50,634 bases of DNA from an uncultured Dysosmobacter sp. (GCF_947631635.1 NZ_CANRMB010000027.1:1-50634), one strand, 5' to 3'. Counted from the stretch's first letter, positions 35,846 through 45,000 are shown. Translations and numbers: made by a program. The notes: generated from the sequence alone by a model not told the origin.

Positions 35846-38605
35846 ATGGGACAGGTCACATTCATTCTGAATGGCAGGGAGACCACGGCCGTTTATGCGG
35901 ACCGGCAAACCTTATTGAAGTATCTGCGCAATGTGGAGTGCCTGAAGGGCAGCAAGGAGGCCTGCGGTACCGGGCACTGCGGCGCGTGCAGTGTGATCAT
36001 CGACGGAAAACTGGCGCGTTCCTGCGTCACGATGATGAAAACGCTTGCGGGCAAACAGGTGGAGACCATTGAACATGCAGCCCAGGACGGCGAACTGTCT
36101 GTGATCCAACGGTCCTTTCTGGATGCCGGCGCGGTCCAATGCGGGTTTTGCACGCCGGGTATGGTCATGGCCGCGAAGGTCCTGCTGTCCAAAACCCTGG
36201 AGCCAACCGAAGACGAGATCTATGAGGGGCTGAAGCACAATTACTGCCGCTGCACCGGCTATGTCAAGATCATAGAGGCGGTGAAGCTGGCCGCGGCCCG
36301 CCTACGGGGAGAGGCGGCCGGGATCGACGATTTTCGCAGTCATGAAAAGACCTCTATCGTGATCGGAAAGGACCAGGTCGTTCCCCCTATCAAGGGTACG
36401 GCTGTTGGAAAACCGGCTTGGGATGTGGATGGCTTTGAAAAGGTCACCGGCGCTTTAAAATTCTGCGACGATTACGATGCCTCCGAATTCGGAGAGGACG
36501 AGATGCTCCACGGCGCTTTTGTCTGGGCGCCGGTGCCCCATGCCAGGATCAGCCGGGTGGATTACAGTGACGCGGAAAAAGCCGCGGGCGTCGTTCGCGT
36601 CATCACTTATCAAGACGTGCCGGGGCTGAACAAGATCGGCACATGGACGCCGGAGCAGCCGGTCTTCTGCGCGGATGAGGTGCGCTTTCTCGGAGATTAC
36701 ATCGCTTTGGTAGTGGCTGACACGGAGGCCCACGCCCGGGCGGCGGCCAAATTGGCAAAGATCCACTATGAGGTGCTGCCGGGACTTTATTCCATGGCGG
36801 AAGGCGTAAAAGCGGGAAGCTATATCGTGCAGACCCGCCGCGAGAGCGGGGATGTGGATGCGGCGAAACAGAATCCCGATCTGGTGAGGGTCCGTGTTTC
36901 CAAAGAGATCCAGCCCCAGGAGCACGCCTGCATGGAGCCTGTCTCCGCCATCGGGTATGGCCACGGGGGACGGGTGACTGTATATTCCTGCACGCAGGCC
37001 CCCTTTGAGGTCCGGGCCATGCTGGCGAAAAATCTGGACATGCCGGAGGAGCGGATCCGCGTGGTCGCCACGCCGCTGGGCGGCGGATTCGGAAAGAAGT
37101 GCGACTCCTTTCTGGAAGCGCCGGCCGCCGTGGCTGGATACGTCTGCCAGAAACCCGTGAAGGTCACCCTGACGCGGCAGGAGGACCTCATCGTGACGAC
37201 CAAGCGCCACGGGTATCACACGGATTATGAGATCGGCTTTACAAAGGACGGCAAGTTCCAGTACCTGGACAGCCATATGTTCTCCGACGGAGGCCCGTAT
37301 CAATGCGAGAGCTACGGCACATTGATGACCGGGTGCCTGATGTCCGGCGGTCCCTATATCATAGAAAACGTCCGGGTGGACGCCCGCTGCATCCGGAACA
37401 ACAGCCTGCAGGGCGGCGCGTTCCGCGGCTACGGCATCAATCAGGCGGCCATCTCCATTGAGACCGCCATGGATATGATGGCGGAGAAGCTGCACATCGA
37501 CCCCTTTGAGCTGCGGCGGTGGAACGCTGTATATCCCGGCTCTTACTCCGTCGGCGGCGAGCTGCTGGAGAGCAGCATGGGGATGCATGATACCATCGAC
37601 CAGTGCGAAAAGCGGCTGAAGGAGGCCCTGCGGGAATACGAGGGGCTGTATCCCAACGGCACCAAGGTCCTGGGCTGGGGCATGGCCTCCGGCTTTAAAA
37701 ACTCCGGCGTCGGCAAGGGGATCTTCATCGACGACGGTGCCTGTAAGCTGACCATGATGGAAGATGGCCGGCTGCAAATGATCGTCTCCGGCACTGATAT
37801 GGGGCAGGGGTTCCGCACCGCTATGGTCCAGATCGCGGCGGAGACATTGGATATGGACATGAAGGATATCGACATCATCGTCGGCGACACGGATATCACG
37901 ATCCCCACCGGCGAATCCGTATCCGAGCGCCAGACGCTGTGCGATGGCCGGGCGGTCTATGAGGCCTGCGTGAAGCTGCGGGAGGAACTGGCGGCAGACC
38001 CCTGGAAGCCAGGCGAAACCCGGCGCGCCGAGTATTATTTCCAGGCCCCGGAGTGCTTTGCGGTGGGCGATTTTGAAGGGGCTGAAGCCAAGGGCCTGCG
38101 CTATCGAAATTTCCCGGCCTACGCATATGCCACCCAAGCCGCTATCGTGGAGGTGGATAAGGCCACCGGCAAGGTCCGGGTGCTGAAGATCATTGCCGCC
38201 CACGATGTGGGCAGGGCCATCAACCCCCGCATCATAGAGGGGCAGATGGAGGGCTCCTGTTCCATGGGCCAGGGCTATGCGCTGACGGAGGGGTATCCCG
38301 CCAAAGACGGCTATCCTGTTAAGCGATTCTACAAGGATCTGGGCCTCCCCAAAGCGGAGGATACCCCCGACTACGAATTGATCCTCATCGAGGACCCGGA
38401 GCCCATCGGGCCCTATGGGGCGAAGGGCATCTCCGAAGTCGCCACTGTGCCGGTCACCCCGGCCATTCTGAACGCCATCTACAACGCCATCGGTGTGCGG
38501 ATCGACCGGGTCCCAGCATCTCCCGAGGTGATTTTGGAGGCCATTCGGACCGGCAGGTGTGATGTTCCCACCATGGCGGAGATGGTGGAGCGCTTGAACG
38601 GGTAA
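35846..38605 (+). CDS. molybdenum aldehyde oxidoreductase-like hydroxylase
   Basis: A 919-residue single-chain enzyme of the xanthine oxidase family with the size and order of Desulfovibrio aldehyde oxidoreductase (Mop). Two [2Fe-2S] domains come first: C40, C45, C48 and C60, then C99, C102, C134 and C136 (CGFCTPGM and NYCRCTGY). The molybdopterin domains follow, with GGGFGKKCDS, FRGYGINQA and SGTDMGQGFRTA. The catalytic glutamate is E864 in YGAKGISE, close to E869 of Mop. There is no FAD domain, as in Mop. It stands alone: no XdhC-type maturation gene or second subunit is adjacent. It may oxidise an aldehyde or hydroxylate a heterocycle; the substrate is not evident. Confidence 0.93.
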   Translation: MGQVTFILNGRETTAVYADRQTLLKYLRNVECLKGSKEACGTGHCGACSVIIDGKLARSCVTMMKTLAGKQVETIEHAAQDGELSVIQRSFLDAGAVQCGFCTPGMVMAAKVLLSKTLEPTEDEIYEGLKHNYCRCTGYVKIIEAVKLAAARLRGEAAGIDDFRSHEKTSIVIGKDQVVPPIKGTAVGKPAWDVDGFEKVTGALKFCDDYDASEFGEDEMLHGAFVWAPVPHARISRVDYSDAEKAAGVVRVITYQDVPGLNKIGTWTPEQPVFCADEVRFLGDYIALVVADTEAHARAAAKLAKIHYEVLPGLYSMAEGVKAGSYIVQTRRESGDVDAAKQNPDLVRVRVSKEIQPQEHACMEPVSAIGYGHGGRVTVYSCTQAPFEVRAMLAKNLDMPEERIRVVATPLGGGFGKKCDSFLEAPAAVAGYVCQKPVKVTLTRQEDLIVTTKRHGYHTDYEIGFTKDGKFQYLDSHMFSDGGPYQCESYGTLMTGCLMSGGPYIIENVRVDARCIRNNSLQGGAFRGYGINQAAISIETAMDMMAEKLHIDPFELRRWNAVYPGSYSVGGELLESSMGMHDTIDQCEKRLKEALREYEGLYPNGTKVLGWGMASGFKNSGVGKGIFIDDGACKLTMMEDGRLQMIVSGTDMGQGFRTAMVQIAAETLDMDMKDIDIIVGDTDITIPTGESVSERQTLCDGRAVYEACVKLREELAADPWKPGETRRAEYYFQAPECFAVGDFEGAEAKGLRYRNFPAYAYATQAAIVEVDKATGKVRVLKIIAAHDVGRAINPRIIEGQMEGSCSMGQGYALTEGYPAKDGYPVKRFYKDLGLPKAEDTPDYELILIEDPEPIGPYGAKGISEVATVPVTPAILNAIYNAIGVRIDRVPASPEVILEAIRTGRCDVPTMAEMVERLNG

Positions 38606-38665
38606 GAAATGGGCGGCGTCACCCCCTCCTTCGGCAGCAGGGGGCGGAGGCGGGCACAATAAAAA

Positions 38666-38697
38666 ACGGGTCAGGCTCTGACTGGGCCTGACCCCGT
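38666..38697. terminator. bidirectional terminator
   Basis: ACGGGTCAGGC pairs with GCCTGACCCCGT (one bulged base) around a nine-base loop, with A6 on the left and TTTCTTTTATT on the right. It ends the aldehyde oxidoreductase gene on one strand and the sigma-factor operon on the other. Confidence 0.85.
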
Positions 38698-38733
38698 TTC
38701 TTTTATTGCGGATATTGGTGTCCATAGGGTGTG

Positions 38734-39171
38734 TTAGCGGATAGCCCGCTTGACGGATGTTGAATAAAGCTTTGTGTCACTGCCACCGTCTTTGGCGGCA
38801 TAGCAATAAACGTCGGCATAATAGTAGTAGCCAACTTCGCCCGAATGTACCACCGGACTATCATAATATGTGGTTGTTTTCGATTTCAGCATCTCGGGGT
38901 AATCATCACTCTTGTATGTTGCAACTCGTGTAAAATTCTTGCCATCCGTAGATTCATAGATATAAATCTTGCTGGCCCCAATCTCATCCATAGAACCAAC
39001 ACCAGCGACATCAACTGTAACAGCTATCTCTCCACCTCTTAAAGGTGTTATAGTCGCACTGTATCCGTCAAGATAAGCACTAGACCGGGCTAAAGCAAAT
39101 GTGCATAAAAAACTTGACAGTATGCAAACTGCAATGATCCCATAGGAAAAAATTCTTTTGAAGTGTTTCAA
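38734..39171 (-). CDS. small secreted protein
   Basis: A 145-residue exported protein. Residues 1-28 form a signal peptide (basic start, hydrophobic core IIAVCILSSFLCTF, then ALA). The mature part is beta-rich (GGEIAVTVDVAG, KIYIYESTDGKNFTRVATY, GYYYYADVYCYAAKDGG), resembling a fibronectin-III-like fold; I do not know a named family for it. It lies 6 bases downstream of the DUF4367 gene, so it belongs to the sigma-factor operon and is probably one of its outputs at the cell surface. Confidence 0.75.
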   Translation of the reverse strand: MKHFKRIFSYGIIAVCILSSFLCTFALARSSAYLDGYSATITPLRGGEIAVTVDVAGVGSMDEIGASKIYIYESTDGKNFTRVATYKSDDYPEMLKSKTTTYYDSPVVHSGEVGYYYYADVYCYAAKDGGSDTKLYSTSVKRAIR

Positions 39172-39177
39172 TTTTTG

Positions 39178-40074
39178 TCATTCTCCTTCATAAATAGAGT
39201 TAATAATCATTTTTATCTCCTTTTCAGAAACCATTCCAGATATGCGACATTCTAATTCACCATTTTTCCAGAACGCCTTTTGGCGTCCCAAGTCAGATAG
39301 TAAATAGTGCTTTATTCCACCTTCAAAATATGTCTTTACATCAGGATCATCTATTTCGAGGCTGCTAAAATCCTCGTTCCCTACTTCTTTATATCTAATC
39401 TGCAATACTTCATCATTACTTACATAGTCTGCTCGAATCAAAATTTTCCCATACTCATTAGCAGCCACTACTTCTGTAAGCTCAAACTGTTCTGGTATCT
39501 CATGCGGAACAATAGGCGCATCAATCCCAAAAGCATCCACAGCCTCCTGCAAAGTATCATAAGATGCCTGTTCCCCCTCTTCCAGGGGATTCGTACGGAT
39601 TATGGCATAGTCCGCGGAACTTCCGCCGATTTGGAATATTTCAGAGGTAATACGAACAACAATATTCCAGATACCCCAGTCTGCATGAGCTGTCACAGCG
39701 CCAAAAAGCACGACCACCACTGCGGCAATGGGCAAAAACTTGAGAAATTTCCGTTTGGAACGTTTCTTTTCAGGAGATGAAACAGGTGTCCCGGCAGATT
39801 CGGCCTCCATGGCCGCAAACAGGTCCGCGTGCCTCCGATGGAACTGCTCCAGACTCTCCTGCGGATCAGGGGGCTCGGGCAGAGGGTCCGCTTCATCCAG
39901 CTTCTCCAGCAGGGCGTCCAGCTGGTCTGTATCCACGTCTCCATCCGGGTCCTGGAACAGAAGGTCTGCCAGCTCGTCCAGCAGCTGCTCCCGGGTATCG
40001 TTCAGATGACTTTGAATTTGCGTAGAATCGTCGCCGGCTCTGCCGAGCACCGGGTCCATTCCGGCATCAGGCAT
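39178..40074 (-). CDS. DUF4367 membrane protein, probable anti-sigma factor
   Basis: A roughly 298-residue protein with an acidic N-terminal cytoplasmic part (residues 1-100), a basic stretch KKRSKRKFLKF, one membrane helix (about 111-130) and an extracellular DUF4367-like domain (QFELTEVVAANEYGKILIRADY and so on to the end). Proteins of this plan follow ECF sigma genes in Clostridia and hold the sigma factor at the membrane. The start is the ATG at 40074 behind AGGAGGTG; the GTG three codons earlier overlaps that site. It lies 52 bases after the sigma gene. Confidence 0.78.
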   Translation of the reverse strand: MPDAGMDPVLGRAGDDSTQIQSHLNDTREQLLDELADLLFQDPDGDVDTDQLDALLEKLDEADPLPEPPDPQESLEQFHRRHADLFAAMEAESAGTPVSSPEKKRSKRKFLKFLPIAAVVVVLFGAVTAHADWGIWNIVVRITSEIFQIGGSSADYAIIRTNPLEEGEQASYDTLQEAVDAFGIDAPIVPHEIPEQFELTEVVAANEYGKILIRADYVSNDEVLQIRYKEVGNEDFSSLEIDDPDVKTYFEGGIKHYLLSDLGRQKAFWKNGELECRISGMVSEKEIKMIINSIYEGE

Positions 40075-40126
40075 CTCTTGCACCTCCTAACCTTTCTATT
40101 TGTCGAGACCCGTCGAAAGTAACGGA

Positions 40127-40612
40127 TCATCCGGAAGAATTTTCTATCAATTCTTGATAGTGGACCTTGGCCCGGTGGAGCCGCATCTTGCTGGCACTTG
40201 CGGTACAGCCCAGTTCTTTGGCGATCTCCGTATGCTTAAAGCCCACTGCATAGTGCAGATACAGCATCCGCTTCTCTTCTTCGCTCAGCTCCCGCGGCAG
40301 CGCCTCAAGGAAATTGTCATGCTCGTATGGATCATCGGCGGCCAGCTTATACATCGTTTCAATGCTGACCTCCCGTCTGTTGCAGGCCCTGTTGATCTCG
40401 TTCTTCGACTTGTTGGTCACCGTCTTGAGCAGCCATCCCCATATATTCTCGTAGTTCCGGACCTTATCATAGTTCAGCAAAAGTGTCTCGAACGTACTCT
40501 GTACGATATCCTCCGCAAGCTGGCGGTCCCACACGATACGCATGGCGGCATTGAACATTTTGGGGTAATATTTCAAATAGATCTTGTCAAACCAATCCTG
40601 CCCAGAGTCCAT
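40127..40612 (-). CDS. ECF-type RNA polymerase sigma factor
   Basis: A 161-residue sigma-70 family factor with only regions 2 and 4. Region 2 carries RQLAEDIVQSTFETLL and NIWGWLLKTVTNKSKNEINR. Region 4 carries LYLHYAVGFKHTEIAKELGCTASASKMRLHRAK. The start is the ATG at 40612, seven bases after an AAAGGAGGA site; in-frame codons further upstream run into the XRE gene. The DUF4367 gene follows and is the probable anti-sigma partner. Confidence 0.9.
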   Translation of the reverse strand: MDSGQDWFDKIYLKYYPKMFNAAMRIVWDRQLAEDIVQSTFETLLLNYDKVRNYENIWGWLLKTVTNKSKNEINRACNRREVSIETMYKLAADDPYEHDNFLEALPRELSEEEKRMLYLHYAVGFKHTEIAKELGCTASASKMRLHRAKVHYQELIENSSG

Positions 40613-40683
40613 ACAGCATCCTCCTTTCCTTGCGTTCTCCCTTAACAGGGGCAGAGGCCGGATCACGCCAGGGTTGGCATGGC

Positions 40684-41013
40684 TTATTTGCTGGGATAGT
40701 CCGCACAGGCCCGGAGGATCTCCTCCACCCATGCCAGGTAATCTTTGGAGCGGCCTTCCAGCATCACCTGGATATTATGGATGCCGGCGTTGTGCTCCGG
40801 CCCCCGGAGCAGCGCGTCATAGCTCACGTGAAAGGTCTCCGCCAGCGCCTGCAAAACTTTGATGCTCACGAATTTTTCACCGCGCTCCACCCGGGAGATA
40901 AAGGTCGTTCCAACGTTGATCCTCTCCGCCAGCTGGGCTTGCGTCAGGTGGGCGGCCTTCCGAAAATGCAGGATGTTCTGTCCCATCAAAACCGCCAGTG
41001 GATCTCTTTCCAT
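40684..41013 (-). CDS. XRE family transcriptional regulator
   Basis: A 109-residue DNA-binding protein with an N-terminal XRE helix-turn-helix at about residues 9-62 (NILHFRKAAHLTQAQLAERINVGTTFISRVERGEKFVS in outline) and a short C-terminal tail of unknown role. The ATG at 41013 is preferred over the GTG five codons upstream, which overlaps the GAGGGAT site. It lies 71 bases upstream of the sigma gene on the same strand and may head the operon. Confidence 0.85.
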   Translation of the reverse strand: MERDPLAVLMGQNILHFRKAAHLTQAQLAERINVGTTFISRVERGEKFVSIKVLQALAETFHVSYDALLRGPEHNAGIHNIQVMLEGRSKDYLAWVEEILRACADYPSK

Positions 41014-41408
41014 AGTCTTATCCCTCACTAGTCCTGATAGTAAAATTATATTTCCCTCAAGTAAAAATGGGAATATCCTGACAGCACGAAAAAAATTTAT
41101 TCCAGGTCATTTTTTTGTAAAATATCGCCAAAAATAATGTAAAGATTTGGGCGTTTGGGAAAATTTGGCAGACCACGTTACCTTTTCCCTTTTTCTAAAA
41201 ATCATGTATTAGGGGAAGTTTTTCTATGTGGGTTTTCTGCCAACTTGGACGCCCAAAGCGAAAAGCATCCGCCAAGCCACTGGGGCGCCAAGTGATCCTT
41301 GCTGCCCCGGTGATTTTTCAGAAAGGAGGTTTGATTCGCGGCTGGCCCGCGGATATCTTTGACTGCGCCAGGAGGTACGCCTCGTGGTGCAGACCGGCAG
41401 CGCTCATT
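41014..41408. other. divergent gap between two XRE genes
   Basis: No supported gene. The left part is AT-rich and holds a TATAAT (minus strand, near 41047) for the leftward XRE gene without a clear -35. An AGGAGG near 41325 has no good start codon at the right distance. The right part leads into the inverted repeat before the small rightward XRE gene. Confidence 0.45.
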
Positions 41409-41447
41409 AAAATTTCCCCGTAAATTGTCGAAAAAAGGGGAAATTTT
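41409..41447 (+). promoter_or_regulatory. inverted repeat covering the ribosome binding site of the small XRE gene
   Basis: Perfect 11-base arms AAAATTTCCCC (41409-41419) and GGGGAAATTTT (41437-41447), 17-base loop, ending three bases before the ATG at 41451. The right arm contains the only ribosome binding site (AAGGGG), so in RNA the stem would hide it. As DNA it could be the operator of the XRE protein itself. Confidence 0.65.
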
Positions 41448-41450
41448 TCA

Positions 41451-41729
41451 ATGAACGAACTGCGTGAACTCTACAGGGAAGCCTCGAAAAACTTTATGGC
41501 CGATAGGATCAAGCAATTCCGCAGGAGCAAAGACCTGTCCCAGGAGGCCATGGCCGAACAGCTCCGGATCGATCCCCGCTCCTATTCCGATCTGGAACGC
41601 AAGGTTTACAGCTGTTCTCTGCTGACGTTTTTCTTTTTCACAAGGCAGCTGTCGGACGAAGCCATTCTCCAGCTTCTGAAAGCGATCGGCGCTGCGCTGG
41701 AAAGGATCGACGGCCATGATGTTGCTTGA
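41451..41729 (+). CDS. small XRE family protein
   Basis: A 92-residue protein with a helix-turn-helix at about residues 16-52 (MADRIKQFRRSKDLSQEAMAEQLRIDPRSYSDLERK in outline) and a C-terminal helix rich in Leu, Ala and Ile that may dimerise. The start is fixed by the inverted repeat and AAGGGG just upstream. The 3' end overlaps the Spo0A-C gene by 14 bases, so the two are co-translated. Confidence 0.82.
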   Translation: MNELRELYREASKNFMADRIKQFRRSKDLSQEAMAEQLRIDPRSYSDLERKVYSCSLLTFFFFTRQLSDEAILQLLKAIGAALERIDGHDVA

Positions 41730-42072
41730 AAACGAGAACCTGACGGTGGAGATTTACAGCCTTTTGTACCAGCTGGGCGCATCGGCCACCTCCACCAGCT
41801 TTTTTCAGACTGCCTACGCGGTGCGCCTTGCCGTGGAACAGCCTCAGGCCCTGCTGATGGTGACCAAATGGCTGTATCCCGAGGTGGCCCGGCAGTACCG
41901 CACCAACTGGAAAGCTGTGGAGCGCAACATCCGGCGGCTGGTAGCGGCCGTGTGGGACAAGCATCCGGACCTGCTCTGTGAGATCGCCCGGAGGCGGCTT
42001 CTCCATGCGCCAACCGTGACGCAATTCCTCTCCATTCTCGCCGCGCATATCGCCCCGACCTCCGCCGCCTGA
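41716..42072 (+). CDS. free-standing Spo0A C-terminal domain protein
   Basis: A 118-residue protein that matches only the DNA-binding effector domain of Spo0A: LLYQLGASATSTSFFQTAYAVRLAVEQ in outline, then TKWLYPEVARQYRTNWKAVERNIRRLVAAVW, which carries the recognition helix region. The receiver domain with the phosphorylated Asp is absent and there is no room for one, so it cannot be controlled by phosphorelay in the usual way. GGAAAGGA precedes the ATG, inside the end of the small XRE gene. The pair may tune sporulation genes or bind Spo0A boxes in competition. Confidence 0.85.
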   Translation: MMLLENENLTVEIYSLLYQLGASATSTSFFQTAYAVRLAVEQPQALLMVTKWLYPEVARQYRTNWKAVERNIRRLVAAVWDKHPDLLCEIARRRLLHAPTVTQFLSILAAHIAPTSAA

Positions 42073-42100
42073 CCCGGCCGCCCAGTTACATCCGGTTTAA

Positions 42101-42138
42101 AAGTCCCCCGCAGAGCCTTCATGGCCTGCGGGGGACTT
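42101..42138. terminator. hairpin between convergent Spo0A-C and transglutaminase-like genes
   Basis: A 13-bp stem AAGTCCCCCGCAG/CTGCGGGGGACTT with a 12-base loop, flanked by short A/T stretches but no long T run. It probably ends transcription from both sides. Confidence 0.65.
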
Positions 42139-42220
42139 ATGTATACGGTCTTTCCAGCCACGGGACTCCTCCAGAAACACACGGAGTCGGAGATACCGGC
42201 AGAGCGGAGGTATGAAACGC

Positions 42221-42826
42221 TCAGAGCCAGGGGTGCTGGTAGGGTCCGGGTTCCTCGCCGCAATAGAGGCCGTAGGCGTCGCAGATCCAGTAGCTGCCGC
42301 CGATATTCACCCGGCACCACTGGTGGCCCCACTGGTTCTCATTCACATGTTCGTACGGGATGCCCAAAATGTTCAGGCACAGGCCCGTCGCCCAGGTGCA
42401 GCCTGCGCAGGAAGCGGTCTTCAGCACAAAATAGCCATAGGGGTCATTGTAATGGGGCGTGTCGGTGGAATAGGACATGCCGCTGTCAAACAGCCTGCGG
42501 AGCTCCCGGGCGATTCCATACAGCTGCTCTTCCGTGGACTTTTTCGTCAGCGGCGTGACGATCTCCAGCGCAGCGTCATAAGCGGCTTGCAGCTCGGCGT
42601 CCGTACATTTCTTTTGGATGCTTTTCAGATTTGCCAGTTCCTTCATGGGCACCGGCTCAAACGGGGCCTTTTCCAGTGTGATGGCCTTTCTGAGAAATCG
42701 TTTGATCTTGCGGACCTCGATCTTCGGAAAATGAGGACACTCAGTCCACAAAAATTGGCTTTGAAATGGACACCATATTCCGGTCGTAGAAAATACTCTT
42801 TCCTGAGACCGACAGAGGAATACCAT
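42221..42826 (-). pseudogene. truncated transglutaminase-like protein
   Basis: The C-terminal two thirds of a transglutaminase-like (papain-fold) protein. The triad is present: Cys in TASCAGCTWATG, His in NQWGHQWCRV, Asp in WICDAYGLYCG. The ending GEEPGPYQHPWL is typical of secreted Clostridial members. Relatives carry a signal peptide and N-terminal repeats or domains, and none are here. The frame runs without a stop into the 3' end of the DUF2148 gene (to 42826), with no ATG or GTG behind a ribosome binding site; the first ATG after the overlap is well inside the domain. I read this as a gene that lost its 5' part by deletion next to the DUF2148 gene. Translation by read-through coupling remains possible. 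Confidence 0.6.
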
Positions 42827-43304
42827 AGGCCAGTGTGATCTTCCGCTGGAAGAAGTTTCCCCGGATGGCTGCCTTACCGACGCTGAACATAATCCGATTA
42901 TCCACCCGGCAACCTGCAGCGATGCTCACTGCAGATCCCAGAGCGATACCGAGGTTGACCCCGGAAAAGGCGCAGGTCACGCCGTTTGCTCTGGCTTCGC
43001 CGCAGTTTTTCATACCACAATAGCTGCAGTGAGGTGTTGCCATATAGGATGCAATGGCGCCGGCCAGTACCACACACTGGGCTTTGCGTACATTCTCCGC
43101 GTCCCGACTATAAAAATCCATGCCGGTTTCCTTGGCCAGGACGCACATGATTTCAGCAAGCCTCTCCTTGTCCTCACCATCTACGACGACGGTTTCTAAG
43201 GTGTCCGCTCCACAGGATTTCGGAGCGGTCCGGATGGCCGCCGCCATCATGGCGGCAGTCTGGTCAATGGCCTTCTCATCCAATTGTGTTCCGTAATATT
43301 TCAT
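42741..43304 (-). CDS. DUF2148 (ferredoxin-domain) protein
   Basis: A 187-residue protein of the DUF2148 family, small proteins with a ferredoxin-like Cys pattern. Here HCSYCGMKNCGEA (about residues 94-106) may bind an iron-sulfur cluster. The rest is an alpha/beta fold (VVLAGAIASYMATP, GVNLGIALGSAVSIAAGCRVDNRIM in outline). AAAGGAA precedes the ATG. It lies 28 bases after ilvD, the last gene of the TRAP cluster. A role in electron supply or in protecting the iron-sulfur dehydratase is possible but unproven. Confidence 0.8.
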   Translation of the reverse strand: MKYYGTQLDEKAIDQTAAMMAAAIRTAPKSCGADTLETVVVDGEDKERLAEIMCVLAKETGMDFYSRDAENVRKAQCVVLAGAIASYMATPHCSYCGMKNCGEARANGVTCAFSGVNLGIALGSAVSIAAGCRVDNRIMFSVGKAAIRGNFFQRKITLAYGIPLSVSGKSIFYDRNMVSISKPIFVD

Positions 43305-43332
43305 AAATATTTCCTTTCTAATTAAACGCAGT

Positions 43333-45000
43333 TTACAGCGCTTCGTCATCCAGGATCGCGCCCATATTGGCAGAGGTGACCATAGCGCGGTAGCGCTTGA
43401 GGTAGCCGGAGACCTGCTTGGGGGGCTGGGGAACGGTCTTGGCCTTGCGGGCCTCGATCTCCTCGTCGGAGACCAGCAGCTGGATGGAGTGGTTGGGAAT
43501 GTCGATGGCGATCTGGTCGCCGTCCTGGATGTACGCCATCAAGCCGCCCGCCGCCGCCTCGGGAGAGACGTGGCCGATGGACGCGCCCCGGCTCACGCCG
43601 GAGAACCGGCCGTCCGTCACCAGTGCGCAGGTGGAGTCCAGGCCCATGCCTGCCAGCGCTGCAGTGGGAGACAGCATCTCCCGCATGCCGGGGCCGCCCT
43701 TGGGACCCTCATAGCGGACCACCACCACATCTCCGGAAACTACCTTGCCCGCATACAGGCCCTCACAGCAGGCCTCCTCGCTGTCAAAACACTTGGCAGG
43801 GCCGGTGTGGACCATCATCTCCGGCAGCACCGCGCCCTTCTTCACCACAGCGCCGTCGGGCGCCAGGTTGCCGTACAGCACCGCCAGGCCGCCGGTCTGG
43901 GAGTAGGCGTGCTCCCGGTCGCGGATCACGTCCTCGTCCATGATCTCCGCCCTGGCGATACGGTCCGCCCAGGTGCCGTCCACGGTCCTGGCAGTGGGGT
44001 CGATGAGGCCCATATCGTGCAGGCGTTTCATCACGGCGCTCAGGCCGCCGGCGCTGTTCAGATCAACCAGGCAGTGCACTCCGGCGGGATTCAGCTTTAC
44101 CAGATGGGGAACATTGTCACTGACATCGTTGACGCCGTTCAGATCGAAGGCCACACCGGCCTCATGAGCGATGGCGGGCAGGTGCAGCATGGTGTTGGTG
44201 GAGCAGCCCAGGGCCATATCGGCGGCCAGACCGTTCTTGATGGCCTTCTCCGTCACGATATCCCGGGGGCAGATGTTGTCCCGGACCAGATCCAGGATCT
44301 TCATGCCCGCGTGCTTGGCCAGCAAAATGCGCTGACTTTCCACGGCGGGAATGGTGCCGTTGCCGGGTAGGCCCAGGCCCAGGATCTCCGTCATGCAGTT
44401 CATGGAGTTGGCGGTGAACATGCCCGCGCAGGAGCCGCAGCCGGGGCAGGAGTGCTCGACCAGCTCCTGTGCCTCGCGCCCCGTCATCTTGCCGGTGCGC
44501 ACGGCGCCGGGAGCCTCAAAGGCATCCGTCAGCGCCACCTTTTTGCCGTTGGCCCTGCCGGGCATCATGGGGCCGCCGGAGCAGAAGATGGCAGGCACAT
44601 TCACCCGTAGGGCGGCCATGATCATGCCGGGCACGATCTTGTCGCAGTTGGGGATGAACACCAGACCGTCAAAGGGGTGGGCGTTGGCCATGATCTCTAC
44701 AGAGTCCGCGATGTGCTCCCGGCTGGGCAGGGAGAAGAACATGCCCTCGTGGTTCATGGCGATGCCGTCGCACACGCCGATGGCGGGGAACTCGATGGGG
44801 GTGCCGCCGGCCATGCGGATGCCGGCCTTCACCGCCTCGGCGATCTTGTCCAGATGCATATGGCCGGGGATGATCTCATTCTTGGCGCTGACCACGCCGA
44901 TGATGGGGCGGGACAGCTCCTCGTCCGTCAGACCCAGGGCACGAAATAATGCCCGATGGGGAATGCGGTCCACACCGCTCTTCATCAAATCACTACGCAT
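43333..45000 (-). CDS. ilvD: IlvD/Edd family dehydratase
   Basis: A 555-residue iron-sulfur dehydratase, the size of dihydroxy-acid dehydratase. Cluster and active-site motifs are visible: [43 protein letters not shown], and SDGRFSG-like [22 protein letters not shown] near the C-terminus. Dihydroxy-acid dehydratase makes branched-chain 2-oxo acids; close relatives dehydrate sugar acids such as xylonate or gluconate. The neighbours are a TRAP transporter and two oxidoreductases, with no ilvB, ilvC or leu genes. Either a sugar-acid role or a displaced biosynthetic copy is possible. AGGAGGAG precedes the ATG. Confidence 0.9.
   Translation of the reverse strand: MRSDLMKSGVDRIPHRALFRALGLTDEELSRPIIGVVSAKNEIIPGHMHLDKIAEAVKAGIRMAGGTPIEFPAIGVCDGIAMNHEGMFFSLPSREHIADSVEIMANAHPFDGLVFIPNCDKIVPGMIMAALRVNVPAIFCSGGPMMPGRANGKKVALTDAFEAPGAVRTGKMTGREAQELVEHSCPGCGSCAGMFTANSMNCMTEILGLGLPGNGTIPAVESQRILLAKHAGMKILDLVRDNICPRDIVTEKAIKNGLAADMALGCSTNTMLHLPAIAHEAGVAFDLNGVNDVSDNVPHLVKLNPAGVHCLVDLNSAGGLSAVMKRLHDMGLIDPTARTVDGTWADRIARAEIMDEDVIRDREHAYSQTGGLAVLYGNLAPDGAVVKKGAVLPEMMVHTGPAKCFDSEEACCEGLYAGKVVSGDVVVVRYEGPKGGPGMREMLSPTAALAGMGLDSTCALVTDGRFSGVSRGASIGHVSPEAAAGGLMAYIQDGDQIAIDIPNHSIQLLVSDEEIEARKAKTVPQPPKQVSGYLKRYRAMVTSANMGAILDDEAL

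Noticed and set aside
36455..38725. A 756-codon open frame on the minus strand
   Set aside because: It is antisense to the molybdenum hydroxylase, is His/Asp/Gly-rich, has no ribosome binding site and resembles no family.
41226..41423. A 65-codon gene in the divergent XRE gap
   Set aside because: It has no ribosome binding site at its ATG, unlikely composition, and overlaps the inverted repeat before the small XRE gene.
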